A stretch of 64,000 nucleotides of DNA from an uncultured Collinsella sp. (GTDB lineage: Bacteria; Actinomycetota; Coriobacteriia; Coriobacteriales; Coriobacteriaceae), in contig CAKUON010000010.1 of the NCBI GenBank assembly GCA_934668875.1, positions 1-64,000 of the forward strand, read 5' to 3'. Below the pieces are notes generated by a model, which worked only from the letters and a program-made list of their open reading frames with translations, made no database searches and was not told where the DNA came from. Below, piece after piece: positions 33,448 through 41,756 of the stretch (position 1 is the stretch's first letter; the number at the start of each line of letters is the position of its first letter). The position numbers were made by a program, and so were the translations under genes.

Positions 33448-36400
33448 ATGCGTGTTCCACACCCCCACATTCGTCGGTTGTCGAAAATCCCGCTTGTTGG
33501 GACGGCGGCGCTTGCTGCGTTGATCGCCACGAGCGTCGCCTGCTTCACGGCCACACCCCAGGTTGCTCAGGCGGCGGACACGCCCGCAATCACCGATATG
33601 ACCGAGCAGGACTATAGCGACCTGGGCCTGGGCACGAACGAGGACATTCCGGCCGATACCGTTGGCCCCTATTCCACCGATACCCCCACGACGTTTGCCA
33701 CGCGCAGCGAGGTCTATATGGCAGCTAACGGTAGCCATGGCAATCGCTACACTCTGCGCGACAAGCTCGAGAACGTCGAGCGCGGCGACATTGGCGGCAG
33801 CAGCAAACTTACCGATGGCTATGGAAGTGTGTGGGGCGCCGCAAAGTTCTGGCAAAACGTCAACAATTTCGATACGAACAGCGATCTCTACAAGCATAGC
33901 GACTACGGTGGCGGCACCTGGTCGTACCTGAGCAACAATGAGTCCTCGACAGTGCTCGCCAACGACAATAACGGTTTCTCGGGCATTCACGCCACAAGTG
34001 TTGAGTTCTGCAGCGACGCCAGCACGGGCAAAAAGAGCCGCGTTGCCGAGCTTCGTGCCTACGGCGACAGTTCTTCTACCACGATTGACGGCAAGTCATA
34101 CGCCGGAAAGGTTGAGCTGGTCCTCTACTCGTTTAGCAACGGGCGCACGCGCACTTTCGACACACACCTGCCGGTGACGGTCAACACCAATATGATGGAC
34201 GGAGGCCGTTTTAAGTATCTGAACGCCGGCTACCTGCAAGAGCACGATGCGGTCTTTGATGTCGAGGCGGGCGATGTCGATGGCGACGGCGTCGACGAGC
34301 TTTTTGTCTATGCGGGCTGCTATGTCGATGAGGACGGCGTGCGCAAGGCTGTAGTCGACATGTATGACTTGGAGGGCGGCAACTGGAAGCAAAGCGTCGT
34401 CAAGATCGATGCCGGTAACGCCGCGGACTACACCACGCACAACAAGGGCGGGAACGACTCCTGGACGCAGCTTCAGTCAGCTCCTGTCGTTTCGCTAGCG
34501 GCCGGCGACCTCGATCGCGATTTTTGCGATGACCTCGCCATCGTGGTCTCGGCACCCTACGGCAAGAAGAATATTGATAAGTCGACGCATTGCGAGCTGT
34601 TTTCGTGGGATGCATCCAAGGGTGCGCTCGTCCATGTCGATGCTCTGGGCGACGCGGGCGCAATCTCCCTCTCCGCGAACGGCAAGACCATGGTCGCTGC
34701 GAATGCGACGTTCGGCACGTTTGCCGCCTACGATGAAGAAGGAAAGAAGACGGGTGAAACCGTCACGGGCCTTATTCTTGCGGGCTATGACTGGCAACGC
34801 AGCGCTTATGATTACGGCGCTAATGACGGCAGCAAGGGGCTGTACGGCGCGCTGTACCGCTACGCGTATTTTGACTCGGAGTCTGGCGAGTTCAAACTTT
34901 CCGATTGCAAGGAATACAGAGATGGGCTCCTCGCCTCCTATGGACTGATGCATGTGCCCAACAGCGCATGGAAGGATAGTGCTCAGGATAAGCGCTATCC
35001 GTGCACCTTGGCGCCTATTGCCCTTGCCACTGCCAACCTTGACGGCCTGTCCGAGCAGCTGGCGGTCGACGAGGTGCTCGTGGGCGGCGATGTGTTCCGC
35101 GACTTTGCCTGCAACACGGCACAGAACGGGGCTCAGGGCTTGGGGTCCATGGTCGGAACCATGAGCATGAGCGGTCAGCAATACAACAGCAGCAACAAGC
35201 ATGACCACAAGGGTATAGAGCAGGTGTGGATCAGCGACGTCAAGGCGGGCAGCGTCTCGGGTTCGGACCGCTATAACGAGAGCTTTATCGCCGTGGTGGG
35301 CAAGCACCGCGACGAGGACCTGCGCAAGAACGATGACTACTATTGGATGACCGCCTCGCATTTTTCGCTCGACGAGAACGGAAAGGTGCGCCGCGGCGAG
35401 GAGCAGGTGATTAGCGAGAGCAACCGTCGCGGCACTACCTACGGCACATTTATCTCGCTCGCGCTGCCCGATGTCGACAATGACAGCGTCAAGATCACGT
35501 ACAAGGACCGCTACAAGGTCTATACCAACCCGCGCGTGCTCGCTGTGCTGCAGGATGCTCCCTATGTTGAGGATCTGGAGCAGGCATACGGCTATCTGGT
35601 GTTGGGCGGCACGTCATACGGCGAGGGAAAGAGCACGGGGACATCCCAGGGCTATACCATTGGCGCCGAGTTGGGCGTTGCCGTCGAGGTGCAGACCGGT
35701 CCGCCCCTGGTCGCGATTAATGCTTCAGTCGATTTTGCCGCCGAGGGATGCTATGACTACCGGAGCGAGCGCACGGTCAGCGCAAGCGTAAGCTATGAGT
35801 CGCATGCCGGCGAGGGTGACAAGGCCGTGCTCTACACGATTCCGATGGTCTATTACGAGTATGAGATCGAAAATGAGGAAACTGGTGGCAAGGGCGTGAT
35901 GGCGGCGCCCGTGTCGCTCGGCGCGCAGACCTCGGTCGTTAATGTCGAGGCCTATGACCGCATTGCCAAACAGCACAATATGACGCCGCTCAGCTACTTT
36001 TTGACCAACCGGTCGGGAGAACCCGGAACCTATCAAACGACGCTCAACGGCGAGACTCCCGTTGGGGATTCCTTTGGCCTGGGCAAGCCTGGCGTAACGC
36101 GCGCCTACACGCACGATGGGTTTAACGGCGCCGCCGCGCAGTCGGGGGCGAGCATTGAGCAGACCATCGAAGTCGAGGAGGGCAAGGAGCAGGAGCTCGA
36201 GCTCGGCTTGACGCTGAACGGCAGCGTTGTCATGGGCGCGAAGCTCGCAAAGCACGAGTTGTTTGGCGGCCTGTGCTTTGGTGCCAACGCCGGCTTTACT
36301 ACGGGTAACTCCTCGAGTGAATCGACCGAATACGGCGGCACCGTCGACAACCTGCCCGAGGCCGCGCAGGGCAAGTACGGTTTTGTGTGGCGTCTGGGCG

Positions 36401-37536
36401 TCAACGCGGTGGATGTCGACAAGTTCGAGGCAGACTCGGGCGACAAGCTCGGCACCAAGGACACCGACCAGTTCTGGATCGTGGGCTATGACGTTAAGGA
36501 CGTCGAGATGCCCGACGCGCCGGCCGTGACGGGCTTTACGGCAAACGCCGTCGATTCGACCAGCGTTACGTTTAGCTGGGACGATGTACTCGCAAACAAG
36601 AGTGGCTTTAGCTACGGCGTGGGCATGCTGCAGAGCAATGCGGCGGATGCGGTCGTCAATAGCTGGAAGATTGCCGACAACACGCAGACCTCGCTCAAGT
36701 GGGATGGGCTGCAGCCCAATACGGAGTATCGATTCGCCATCGCCGCCGTTAAGAATGGATCCACGACCGAAACAGGTATTCGCTCGGCAATCATCACGGT
36801 CAAGACCATGCCCGATGGCATGACGATGACCGTGAGCGGACCTGCGGCGGATGCTGCGGAGGGGTCGGATCTTGGATACGACTCTTCGGTTGAGCGCACG
36901 GCGGGAAGCCACCTGACGCTCTCGGCGATTGGCCATGTGAAGCAACTCGGTGCCTACGATAGCGAAACAGGGCTGGCACCGACCTATATGTGGTACCGCA
37001 AGGGCCGCGGCGAGACAGAGTTTAAGCTCGTGGGTGCCGATGGCAACCTCGCGGCTGGAACGGCCTCAAAGCTCGAGATTGACCTGACCGCAGACGATGA
37101 CGGTGCGCAGTATTACTGCCACGTGGGATACAACGACGTGGGCCTCGACACCGGCACGACGCTCGTGAATATCGAGGCCGAGGAGACGGCGCCCACAACG
37201 GTGAACGCCACCCCGATCCGCACGCGCCGCCTGTTCTCACAGGCAAGTGCGGGCGCCAAGAAGTTCCTGGACCATACGCTGGTAAACACCGCCGGCCCAA
37301 CCGATTCCGAAGGCTCAAAGGACCCCGAGACTCCTGAGACCCCGACGAACCCGGACAAGCCCAAGTCCGACAACGGAGCTAAGACCGACACCAAGGTCAA
37401 GACTACGACCACAGCGAAGAACCTCGCAAACACCGGCGACCAAACATTCGCCCTAGTCGCCACCGCAGCAGCAGCGGGAGCAACGCTCGTAGTGATAGCC
37501 CTCATCATGCTGATCAAGCGCCGCAAGACCCACTAG
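33448..37536 (+). CDS. Large sortase-anchored surface protein with VCBS-like and Fn3 domains
   Basis: The 1362-residue protein has a signal peptide (core about 15-35, cleavage near AQAADT). The N-terminal half contains FG-GAP/VCBS-like calcium-type loops, DVEAGDVDGDGVDELFVYAG and AAGDLDRDFCDDLAIV, suggesting beta-propeller blades. Middle regions are strand-rich and unassigned. A fibronectin type III-like domain (about 1010-1115) and an Ig-like domain precede a Pro/Thr/Lys linker and the sorting signal LANTGDQ, a hydrophobic helix and KRRKTH. ATG at 33448 follows GCGAGG. It is probably a wall-bound adhesin or binding protein. The gene stands alone and is flanked symmetrically by hairpin arrays, which is unusual. 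Confidence 0.85.
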   Translation: MRVPHPHIRRLSKIPLVGTAALAALIATSVACFTATPQVAQAADTPAITDMTEQDYSDLGLGTNEDIPADTVGPYSTDTPTTFATRSEVYMAANGSHGNRYTLRDKLENVERGDIGGSSKLTDGYGSVWGAAKFWQNVNNFDTNSDLYKHSDYGGGTWSYLSNNESSTVLANDNNGFSGIHATSVEFCSDASTGKKSRVAELRAYGDSSSTTIDGKSYAGKVELVLYSFSNGRTRTFDTHLPVTVNTNMMDGGRFKYLNAGYLQEHDAVFDVEAGDVDGDGVDELFVYAGCYVDEDGVRKAVVDMYDLEGGNWKQSVVKIDAGNAADYTTHNKGGNDSWTQLQSAPVVSLAAGDLDRDFCDDLAIVVSAPYGKKNIDKSTHCELFSWDASKGALVHVDALGDAGAISLSANGKTMVAANATFGTFAAYDEEGKKTGETVTGLILAGYDWQRSAYDYGANDGSKGLYGALYRYAYFDSESGEFKLSDCKEYRDGLLASYGLMHVPNSAWKDSAQDKRYPCTLAPIALATANLDGLSEQLAVDEVLVGGDVFRDFACNTAQNGAQGLGSMVGTMSMSGQQYNSSNKHDHKGIEQVWISDVKAGSVSGSDRYNESFIAVVGKHRDEDLRKNDDYYWMTASHFSLDENGKVRRGEEQVISESNRRGTTYGTFISLALPDVDNDSVKITYKDRYKVYTNPRVLAVLQDAPYVEDLEQAYGYLVLGGTSYGEGKSTGTSQGYTIGAELGVAVEVQTGPPLVAINASVDFAAEGCYDYRSERTVSASVSYESHAGEGDKAVLYTIPMVYYEYEIENEETGGKGVMAAPVSLGAQTSVVNVEAYDRIAKQHNMTPLSYFLTNRSGEPGTYQTTLNGETPVGDSFGLGKPGVTRAYTHDGFNGAAAQSGASIEQTIEVEEGKEQELELGLTLNGSVVMGAKLAKHELFGGLCFGANAGFTTGNSSSESTEYGGTVDNLPEAAQGKYGFVWRLGVNAVDVDKFEADSGDKLGTKDTDQFWIVGYDVKDVEMPDAPAVTGFTANAVDSTSVTFSWDDVLANKSGFSYGVGMLQSNAADAVVNSWKIADNTQTSLKWDGLQPNTEYRFAIAAVKNGSTTETGIRSAIITVKTMPDGMTMTVSGPAADAAEGSDLGYDSSVERTAGSHLTLSAIGHVKQLGAYDSETGLAPTYMWYRKGRGETEFKLVGADGNLAAGTASKLEIDLTADDDGAQYYCHVGYNDVGLDTGTTLVNIEAEETAPTTVNATPIRTRRLFSQASAGAKKFLDHTLVNTAGPTDSEGSKDPETPETPTNPDKPKSDNGAKTDTKVKTTTTAKNLANTGDQTFALVATAAAAGATLVVIALIMLIKRRKTH

Positions 37537-37563
37537 TAGCCAGTCGAACATATCGACAACCCA

Positions 37564-37602
37564 AAAACCCGGGTAGCCAAAAAACAGGCCACCCGGGTTT
37601 TC
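37564..37602 (+). terminator. Terminator of the surface protein gene
   Basis: AAACCCGGGT pairs with ACCCGGGTTT (37591-37600) around a 16-base loop and a short T run follows, about 28 bases after the stop. Confidence 0.75.
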
Positions 37603-37614
37603 TGTTGAGTGGAG

Positions 37615-37990
37615 ACTCCGCAAGCGGAAACTGCATCCCACAATTAGCGCCCGGAACGGGACACATTTTCCGTCAAGCCCTCATCCGGAAAATCCATCCC
37701 AGTTTGAGCGCCCAGACCGGGACGCACTTTCCCAAAGGGTCCTCAACGGGAAACTGCGTCCCATAATTAGGCCGAGAAATGGGATGAACTTTCCCAATGA
37801 GAGCCAACCGGAAACCACGTCCCAGAATCAGCCCCCAAAGTGGGACGCACTTTCCCAACGAGCCTCAACCGGAAAATACATCCCGGAATCCAGCTGAATA
37901 GTGGGACACACTTTCCCAATCGGGTCCCAAGCGGAAACTGCATCCCATTCCGGACGTGAATTCTGGGACACGGTTTCCGGATGCAAAAAA
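37615..37990. repeat. Array of ~62-bp hairpin repeat units, right of the surface protein gene
   Basis: About six units with the same GGGA(C/T)GCAC.TTTCCC / GGAAA.TGCGTCCC arms and 61-62-bp period as the left array. Loops and linkers again vary between units. The array begins some 15 bases after the terminator of the surface protein gene and runs to a GGCCA...TGGCC hairpin near 37990. Confidence 0.8.
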
Positions 37991-38214
37991 AGGCCACATG
38001 ACGTGGCCTTCAATTTATATATGTTGCGGGTGCCCCCATGACAAGCCGCGTTTCAACACCGAGGCGTCTGCCCGGCGACGCGGAATGTAAGGTTCATCGC
38101 GAGTTCCGCACGAGCCGGAGAGCACTTAATGTGCTCTCCGTGCGAGCAGGACTGTCCGAGCAGGGAACCTTACGTTCCGCGCCGCTGGGCAGACGAACCA
38201 GTTAAGACGCGCCG
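37991..38214. repeat. Long hairpin with a conserved apical segment (right bracket)
   Basis: TCTGCCCGGCG...GGAATGTAAGGTTC (about 38067-38095) pairs imperfectly with 38158-38195. The apical part carries the 40 bp (38092-38131) identical in inverse orientation to 32752-32791. It ends just before the stop of the sulfatase gene and may serve as its terminator. Confidence 0.65.
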
Positions 38215-40515
38215 TTACTTGATCTTGGTCGTACCCGGCGCCAGGTTGGGGTCGGTCTCGTTGGCCTCGGTCTGGAAGTGCTCGGTGTAGACGTTCTTGC
38301 CGTCGCGGAACATTTCGTAGTACTGCATCTTGGCGTAATCCTCGCGCGCCTTGGTGGCGGCTGCGGCAGCGGCGTCGTCACCGGTGACGTTGGAGGAGAG
38401 CGCCCAGCGCAGGCTGGCGTCCTCGTAGCCCACCGAGTTGATAGCGGGCAGCGACTCGCGCAGCGTCATATGCGCCTTCTGGTAGTCGGTCAGCGGTGCG
38501 CCGATCAGCTGCATGAGCTGCGTGGACAGGTAGTTGGTGGACAGGTCGTCGACCTCGCTCGTCTGGTCGCAGCCGGCAACGTCGTAGTTAGCCCAGATGA
38601 TGTAGTCGGTCTGCCACAGACGTTCCTGGTGCGTGGCATCATCCTCGCCGGTAAACCACTTGTCGTTGAACTTGGACGGGAAGAACGGCTGATGGTCGCC
38701 CCAGAACACCACGACCACCTTGCGGTCGAGCTTGCTCAAGGCGTTGAGGAAGTAGCGCAGCGCCTGGTCGGACTGCTCGATGCACGAGACATACTCGTCG
38801 ACATCGGAGAGCGTGCCGTCCTCGACGGTCTTGGCGTCCAGGTCGGTCGTGTCGATGTTCAGGTGCATCTGCTTGTCGACCGGCAGCAGGCCCGTGTCGT
38901 AGCCCGAGTGGTTCTGCATGGTCACGTCGAAGATAAACTGCGGATCGGCGTTCTGGTCGAGCAGCTCAAGAATCTTGTCGTAGGTCGCCTGGTCGGTCAC
39001 CATGCCGCGCAGGGTGTCGGCACCCTGGAAGTCGTTGATGGACAGGAACTGGTCAAAGCCAAAGTCCTTGTAGACGTTCTCGCGGTTCCAGTTGGTCGCG
39101 TGGTTGGGGTGCATGGCCGTGGTGGAATATCCGAGCGACTTGAACTGCTCTGCCAGGTTTCCAGTCGTTTCCATGTTGTAGATGGTGTAGGGGTACACGC
39201 CCGAGCCCAGGTTGGCCATGGAGTTGCCGGTCATAAACTCAAACTCGGTATTGGCGGTACCGCCGCCGTAGGCGCTCACGTAGAGCTTGCCGCGGCTGAG
39301 GCAGTTGGACAGGCTCTTAAAGTACTGCGGGCCCTCGTAGCCGGCGCGCATGTTCTGATAGATCGACAGGTCGGAGAACGTCTCGTTCATGATGGCGATG
39401 ACCGTGGGCTTCTCGCTGTCGAACTGCTCCTTTGCGGCGGCGCGCTCGTCACTCTTGGCGGCATCGGACTTGTCGTAGGCCTTGGCGTACTTTTTGAGCG
39501 TGGCCTTGGCGTCATCGACAGAGTAGTCGGCGGGTTTGGGCGGCTTAATGGACTGCGCTGCACTAATAAAGGCGGGCAGGTAGCCCTCGCGCCAGTAGCT
39601 CTCCAGCGGGCGCCAGGTGTAGACGGTGATGCCGAGAGTGTTGTAGTAGTCGATGAGGGTGACGTGCGCGGTCACGCCGCCCAGGCACAGCACAGCGACG
39701 AGCAGGTTGGTGAGCAGCATGCGCTTGGCGTTGGCGGCACCCTTCTGACGGTGCGGTGCCACCAGGCCGGCGTACTCGCACAGCAGCATGGCGATGGCGG
39801 TAAAGCCCATGGACAGCACGCAGAACAGCGAGATCGAGAAGGTATAGCCGTTGCCGGCGACCGCGGCGGCGGTGGAGATGGCCGAAAGGTCGCCCGGCTG
39901 GATGGGCATGGATTTAAACGTGATGACGAAGAACTCGGCAATGCCCAGGACAAAGAGGGCAAAGGCCAGGACCGCGGGAGCTGCGCCGTGGCGCTGGAAT
40001 AGGAAGAACAGGCCGGTCATGAGCGTGGTGATGATGGCCCACTCGAGCAGGATGCACAGGGGGTAGACCCAGGTAAAGTCGTGGTTGGACGAAACCTCCA
40101 TGCCCAGCAGCGCAAAGACGCCGGCGAGCAACAGACACAAGACGGCGGCGACGAGCGGTTTGCCCACAAAGGCGCCGCGCAGGCGGGCGAGCTTGCCGGT
40201 GGGGGCGGGGGCGTCGGGCGCGGCGAACGCAAAGACGCGCGGGGCGATGCGGTCGCGTGCGATGCTGGCCCAAGCGCAGCCGGTGAGGATGACGTTGGTC
40301 AGGATGAGCATCACAAAGGCGAGCGGCTCGTTTTGAGCGACGAGGCCCACGGCGCCCCAAATGGTCAAAAAGAGCTGGAACAGGCCGAAGGCGACGCTCC
40401 ACCCAAGAGCGCTTTTGGCAACGGTGCCCGACTGAGCGCGAATGGCCTTCGCCTCGCGCAAGACAAGGTAGACGGTCGCCGCAAGACCGACGAGCGAGAT
40501 GGCGGCTGCGAACAT
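38215..40515 (-). CDS. LTA-synthase-like membrane sulfatase
   Basis: The 766-residue protein has an N-terminal membrane region of several helices (about 1-270) followed by an extracellular alkaline-phosphatase-superfamily domain. Metal-binding and catalytic elements include IAIMNETFSD, the nucleophile Thr in GGGTANTEFEF, a DVTMQNHSGY segment and FWGDHQPF. This is the layout of LtaS/MdoB-type phosphoglycerol transferases that build glycerol-phosphate polymers or decorate glycans. ATG at 40515 is chosen for AGGAG at a spacing of 7; GTG 40530 is the alternative. It is monocistronic and divergent from the nitroreductase gene. Confidence 0.88.
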   Translation of the reverse strand: MFAAAISLVGLAATVYLVLREAKAIRAQSGTVAKSALGWSVAFGLFQLFLTIWGAVGLVAQNEPLAFVMLILTNVILTGCAWASIARDRIAPRVFAFAAPDAPAPTGKLARLRGAFVGKPLVAAVLCLLLAGVFALLGMEVSSNHDFTWVYPLCILLEWAIITTLMTGLFFLFQRHGAAPAVLAFALFVLGIAEFFVITFKSMPIQPGDLSAISTAAAVAGNGYTFSISLFCVLSMGFTAIAMLLCEYAGLVAPHRQKGAANAKRMLLTNLLVAVLCLGGVTAHVTLIDYYNTLGITVYTWRPLESYWREGYLPAFISAAQSIKPPKPADYSVDDAKATLKKYAKAYDKSDAAKSDERAAAKEQFDSEKPTVIAIMNETFSDLSIYQNMRAGYEGPQYFKSLSNCLSRGKLYVSAYGGGTANTEFEFMTGNSMANLGSGVYPYTIYNMETTGNLAEQFKSLGYSTTAMHPNHATNWNRENVYKDFGFDQFLSINDFQGADTLRGMVTDQATYDKILELLDQNADPQFIFDVTMQNHSGYDTGLLPVDKQMHLNIDTTDLDAKTVEDGTLSDVDEYVSCIEQSDQALRYFLNALSKLDRKVVVVFWGDHQPFFPSKFNDKWFTGEDDATHQERLWQTDYIIWANYDVAGCDQTSEVDDLSTNYLSTQLMQLIGAPLTDYQKAHMTLRESLPAINSVGYEDASLRWALSSNVTGDDAAAAAATKAREDYAKMQYYEMFRDGKNVYTEHFQTEANETDPNLAPGTTKIK

Positions 40516-40729
40516 GCTGAGACTCCTCACAAACTTAAAACCTACGAAAGCGGGGGTTTACCCGATTGTTACCAAGATATGCGCTGCGATTGGTGGCTGC
40601 GCACAACAACCAGCCATATTAACGCGCACGTGTGGCGGTGTGGCGCAATGTAGTGGCGACCTGCGCGATAATGGACGGGAATTACACGGAAACGTAAAGG
40701 CTTCTTAAAGAAATGGCGAGGGTAGGGCG

Positions 40730-41599
40730 ATGAGCGGGCAGGTTTGCAAGGCGGACATGGGCGGCGACGGAGCGGCGGTCGATATGTGCGGCTATCCGGT
40801 CGAGACTACGGGCAACGCGGTGCTGGACATTTTGGAGCACCGTTCGTCTACGCGCGCCTTCGCGCGCGATGACAGTGACCGTCCCGCAGCGGTGACCGAC
40901 GAGCAGCGGGCGGCGATTCTGCATGCGGCGAGTCGCGCGCCGTCGGCAGGCGCCATGATGATGTATTCCATCGTGAGCATTCGCGAGCAGGCTACGCTGA
41001 ATCGTCTGGCCGACCTGTGCGATCACCAGCCCATGATCGCCAAGGCGCCCTGGGCACTTATATTTGTGGTCGATTATGCCAAGTGGATTGATCTGTTTGA
41101 GCACGTGGGCTGCTTTGAGCCCGAGTTTGTCGAGCGCACGGGCAAGGCGCCCCGCCGCGCGCCGGGTTTGGGCGACTTTGCCATCGCGGCCCAGGACGCC
41201 GTGATCGCTGCGCAAAACGCCGTGGTTGCCGCCGAGGCCCTGGGGCTGGGGAGCTGCTACATCGGTGATATCGTCGAGAATGCCGAGGAAGTCGCCGAGC
41301 TGCTCGATCTGCCGCCCTATACCATGCCGCTGTCGATGCTCATCATCGGCACGCCCCGTAAGGAGCGCCCGGCCATTGCGCATCCCGTGGTGAACCTGGT
41401 GCACGAGGAGCACTACTGCCGAGCCGACGCCGCGACCATGGACGCGCAGGTGGCCGAGATGGACACGATGTTTCGCCCGCATGCCCGCGAGGTGGGGGAG
41501 CGCGTCGTGGATATCTACACCCGCAAGCACACGAGCCCCTTTATGGCCGAGATGAGCCGCTCCATGGAGTGGTGGTTCAAAAACTGGCTCGGAAAATGA
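40730..41599 (+). CDS. Nitroreductase-family protein
   Basis: The 289-residue FMN-dependent oxidoreductase has the family opening ILEHRSSTRAF with FMN-binding Arg/Ser, SRAPSAGAMMMYS, a helix with NAVVAAEALGLGSCYIGDI and a C-terminal extension of about 80 residues. Such proteins reduce nitro groups, quinones or flavins with NAD(P)H. The C-terminal extension with Cys/His (EEHYCRADAA) and an aromatic tail is longer than the minimal family. A perfect 16-bp hairpin follows. The substrate is unknown. Confidence 0.85.
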   Translation: MSGQVCKADMGGDGAAVDMCGYPVETTGNAVLDILEHRSSTRAFARDDSDRPAAVTDEQRAAILHAASRAPSAGAMMMYSIVSIREQATLNRLADLCDHQPMIAKAPWALIFVVDYAKWIDLFEHVGCFEPEFVERTGKAPRRAPGLGDFAIAAQDAVIAAQNAVVAAEALGLGSCYIGDIVENAEEVAELLDLPPYTMPLSMLIIGTPRKERPAIAHPVVNLVHEEHYCRADAATMDAQVAEMDTMFRPHAREVGERVVDIYTRKHTSPFMAEMSRSMEWWFKNWLGK

Positions 41600-41600
41600 C

Positions 41601-41635
41601 GAATGTGACAAAGGGACAGTCCCTTTGTCACATTC
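41601..41635 (+). terminator. Hairpin after the nitroreductase gene
   Basis: GAATGTGACAAAGGGA pairs perfectly with 41620-41635 around a 3-base loop. The core recurs as ACAAAGG...CCTTTGT in the hairpin at 44086-44123, so it belongs to a small repeated terminator family. No T run follows here. Confidence 0.65.
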
Positions 41636-41756
41636 CATATCGCGAGATGGCATAAAGGCCGTATAAATGTTTATCTAGCTGGGAAAACAGTGCATTAAAA
41701 CATGGGCCGATTGCCTATAATCCCTTCGAACATTAAAGTTGGGAGGAAACCGGCTT

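Noticed and set aside
38278..40002. 574-codon plus-strand frame opposite the sulfatase gene
   Set aside because: The sulfatase motifs on the minus strand are intact; this frame has the biased composition of an antisense shadow.
41636..41756. Cyclic di-AMP or other riboswitch before kup
   Set aside because: The leader is only about 40 nt after the likely -10 box, and no conserved riboswitch core was seen.
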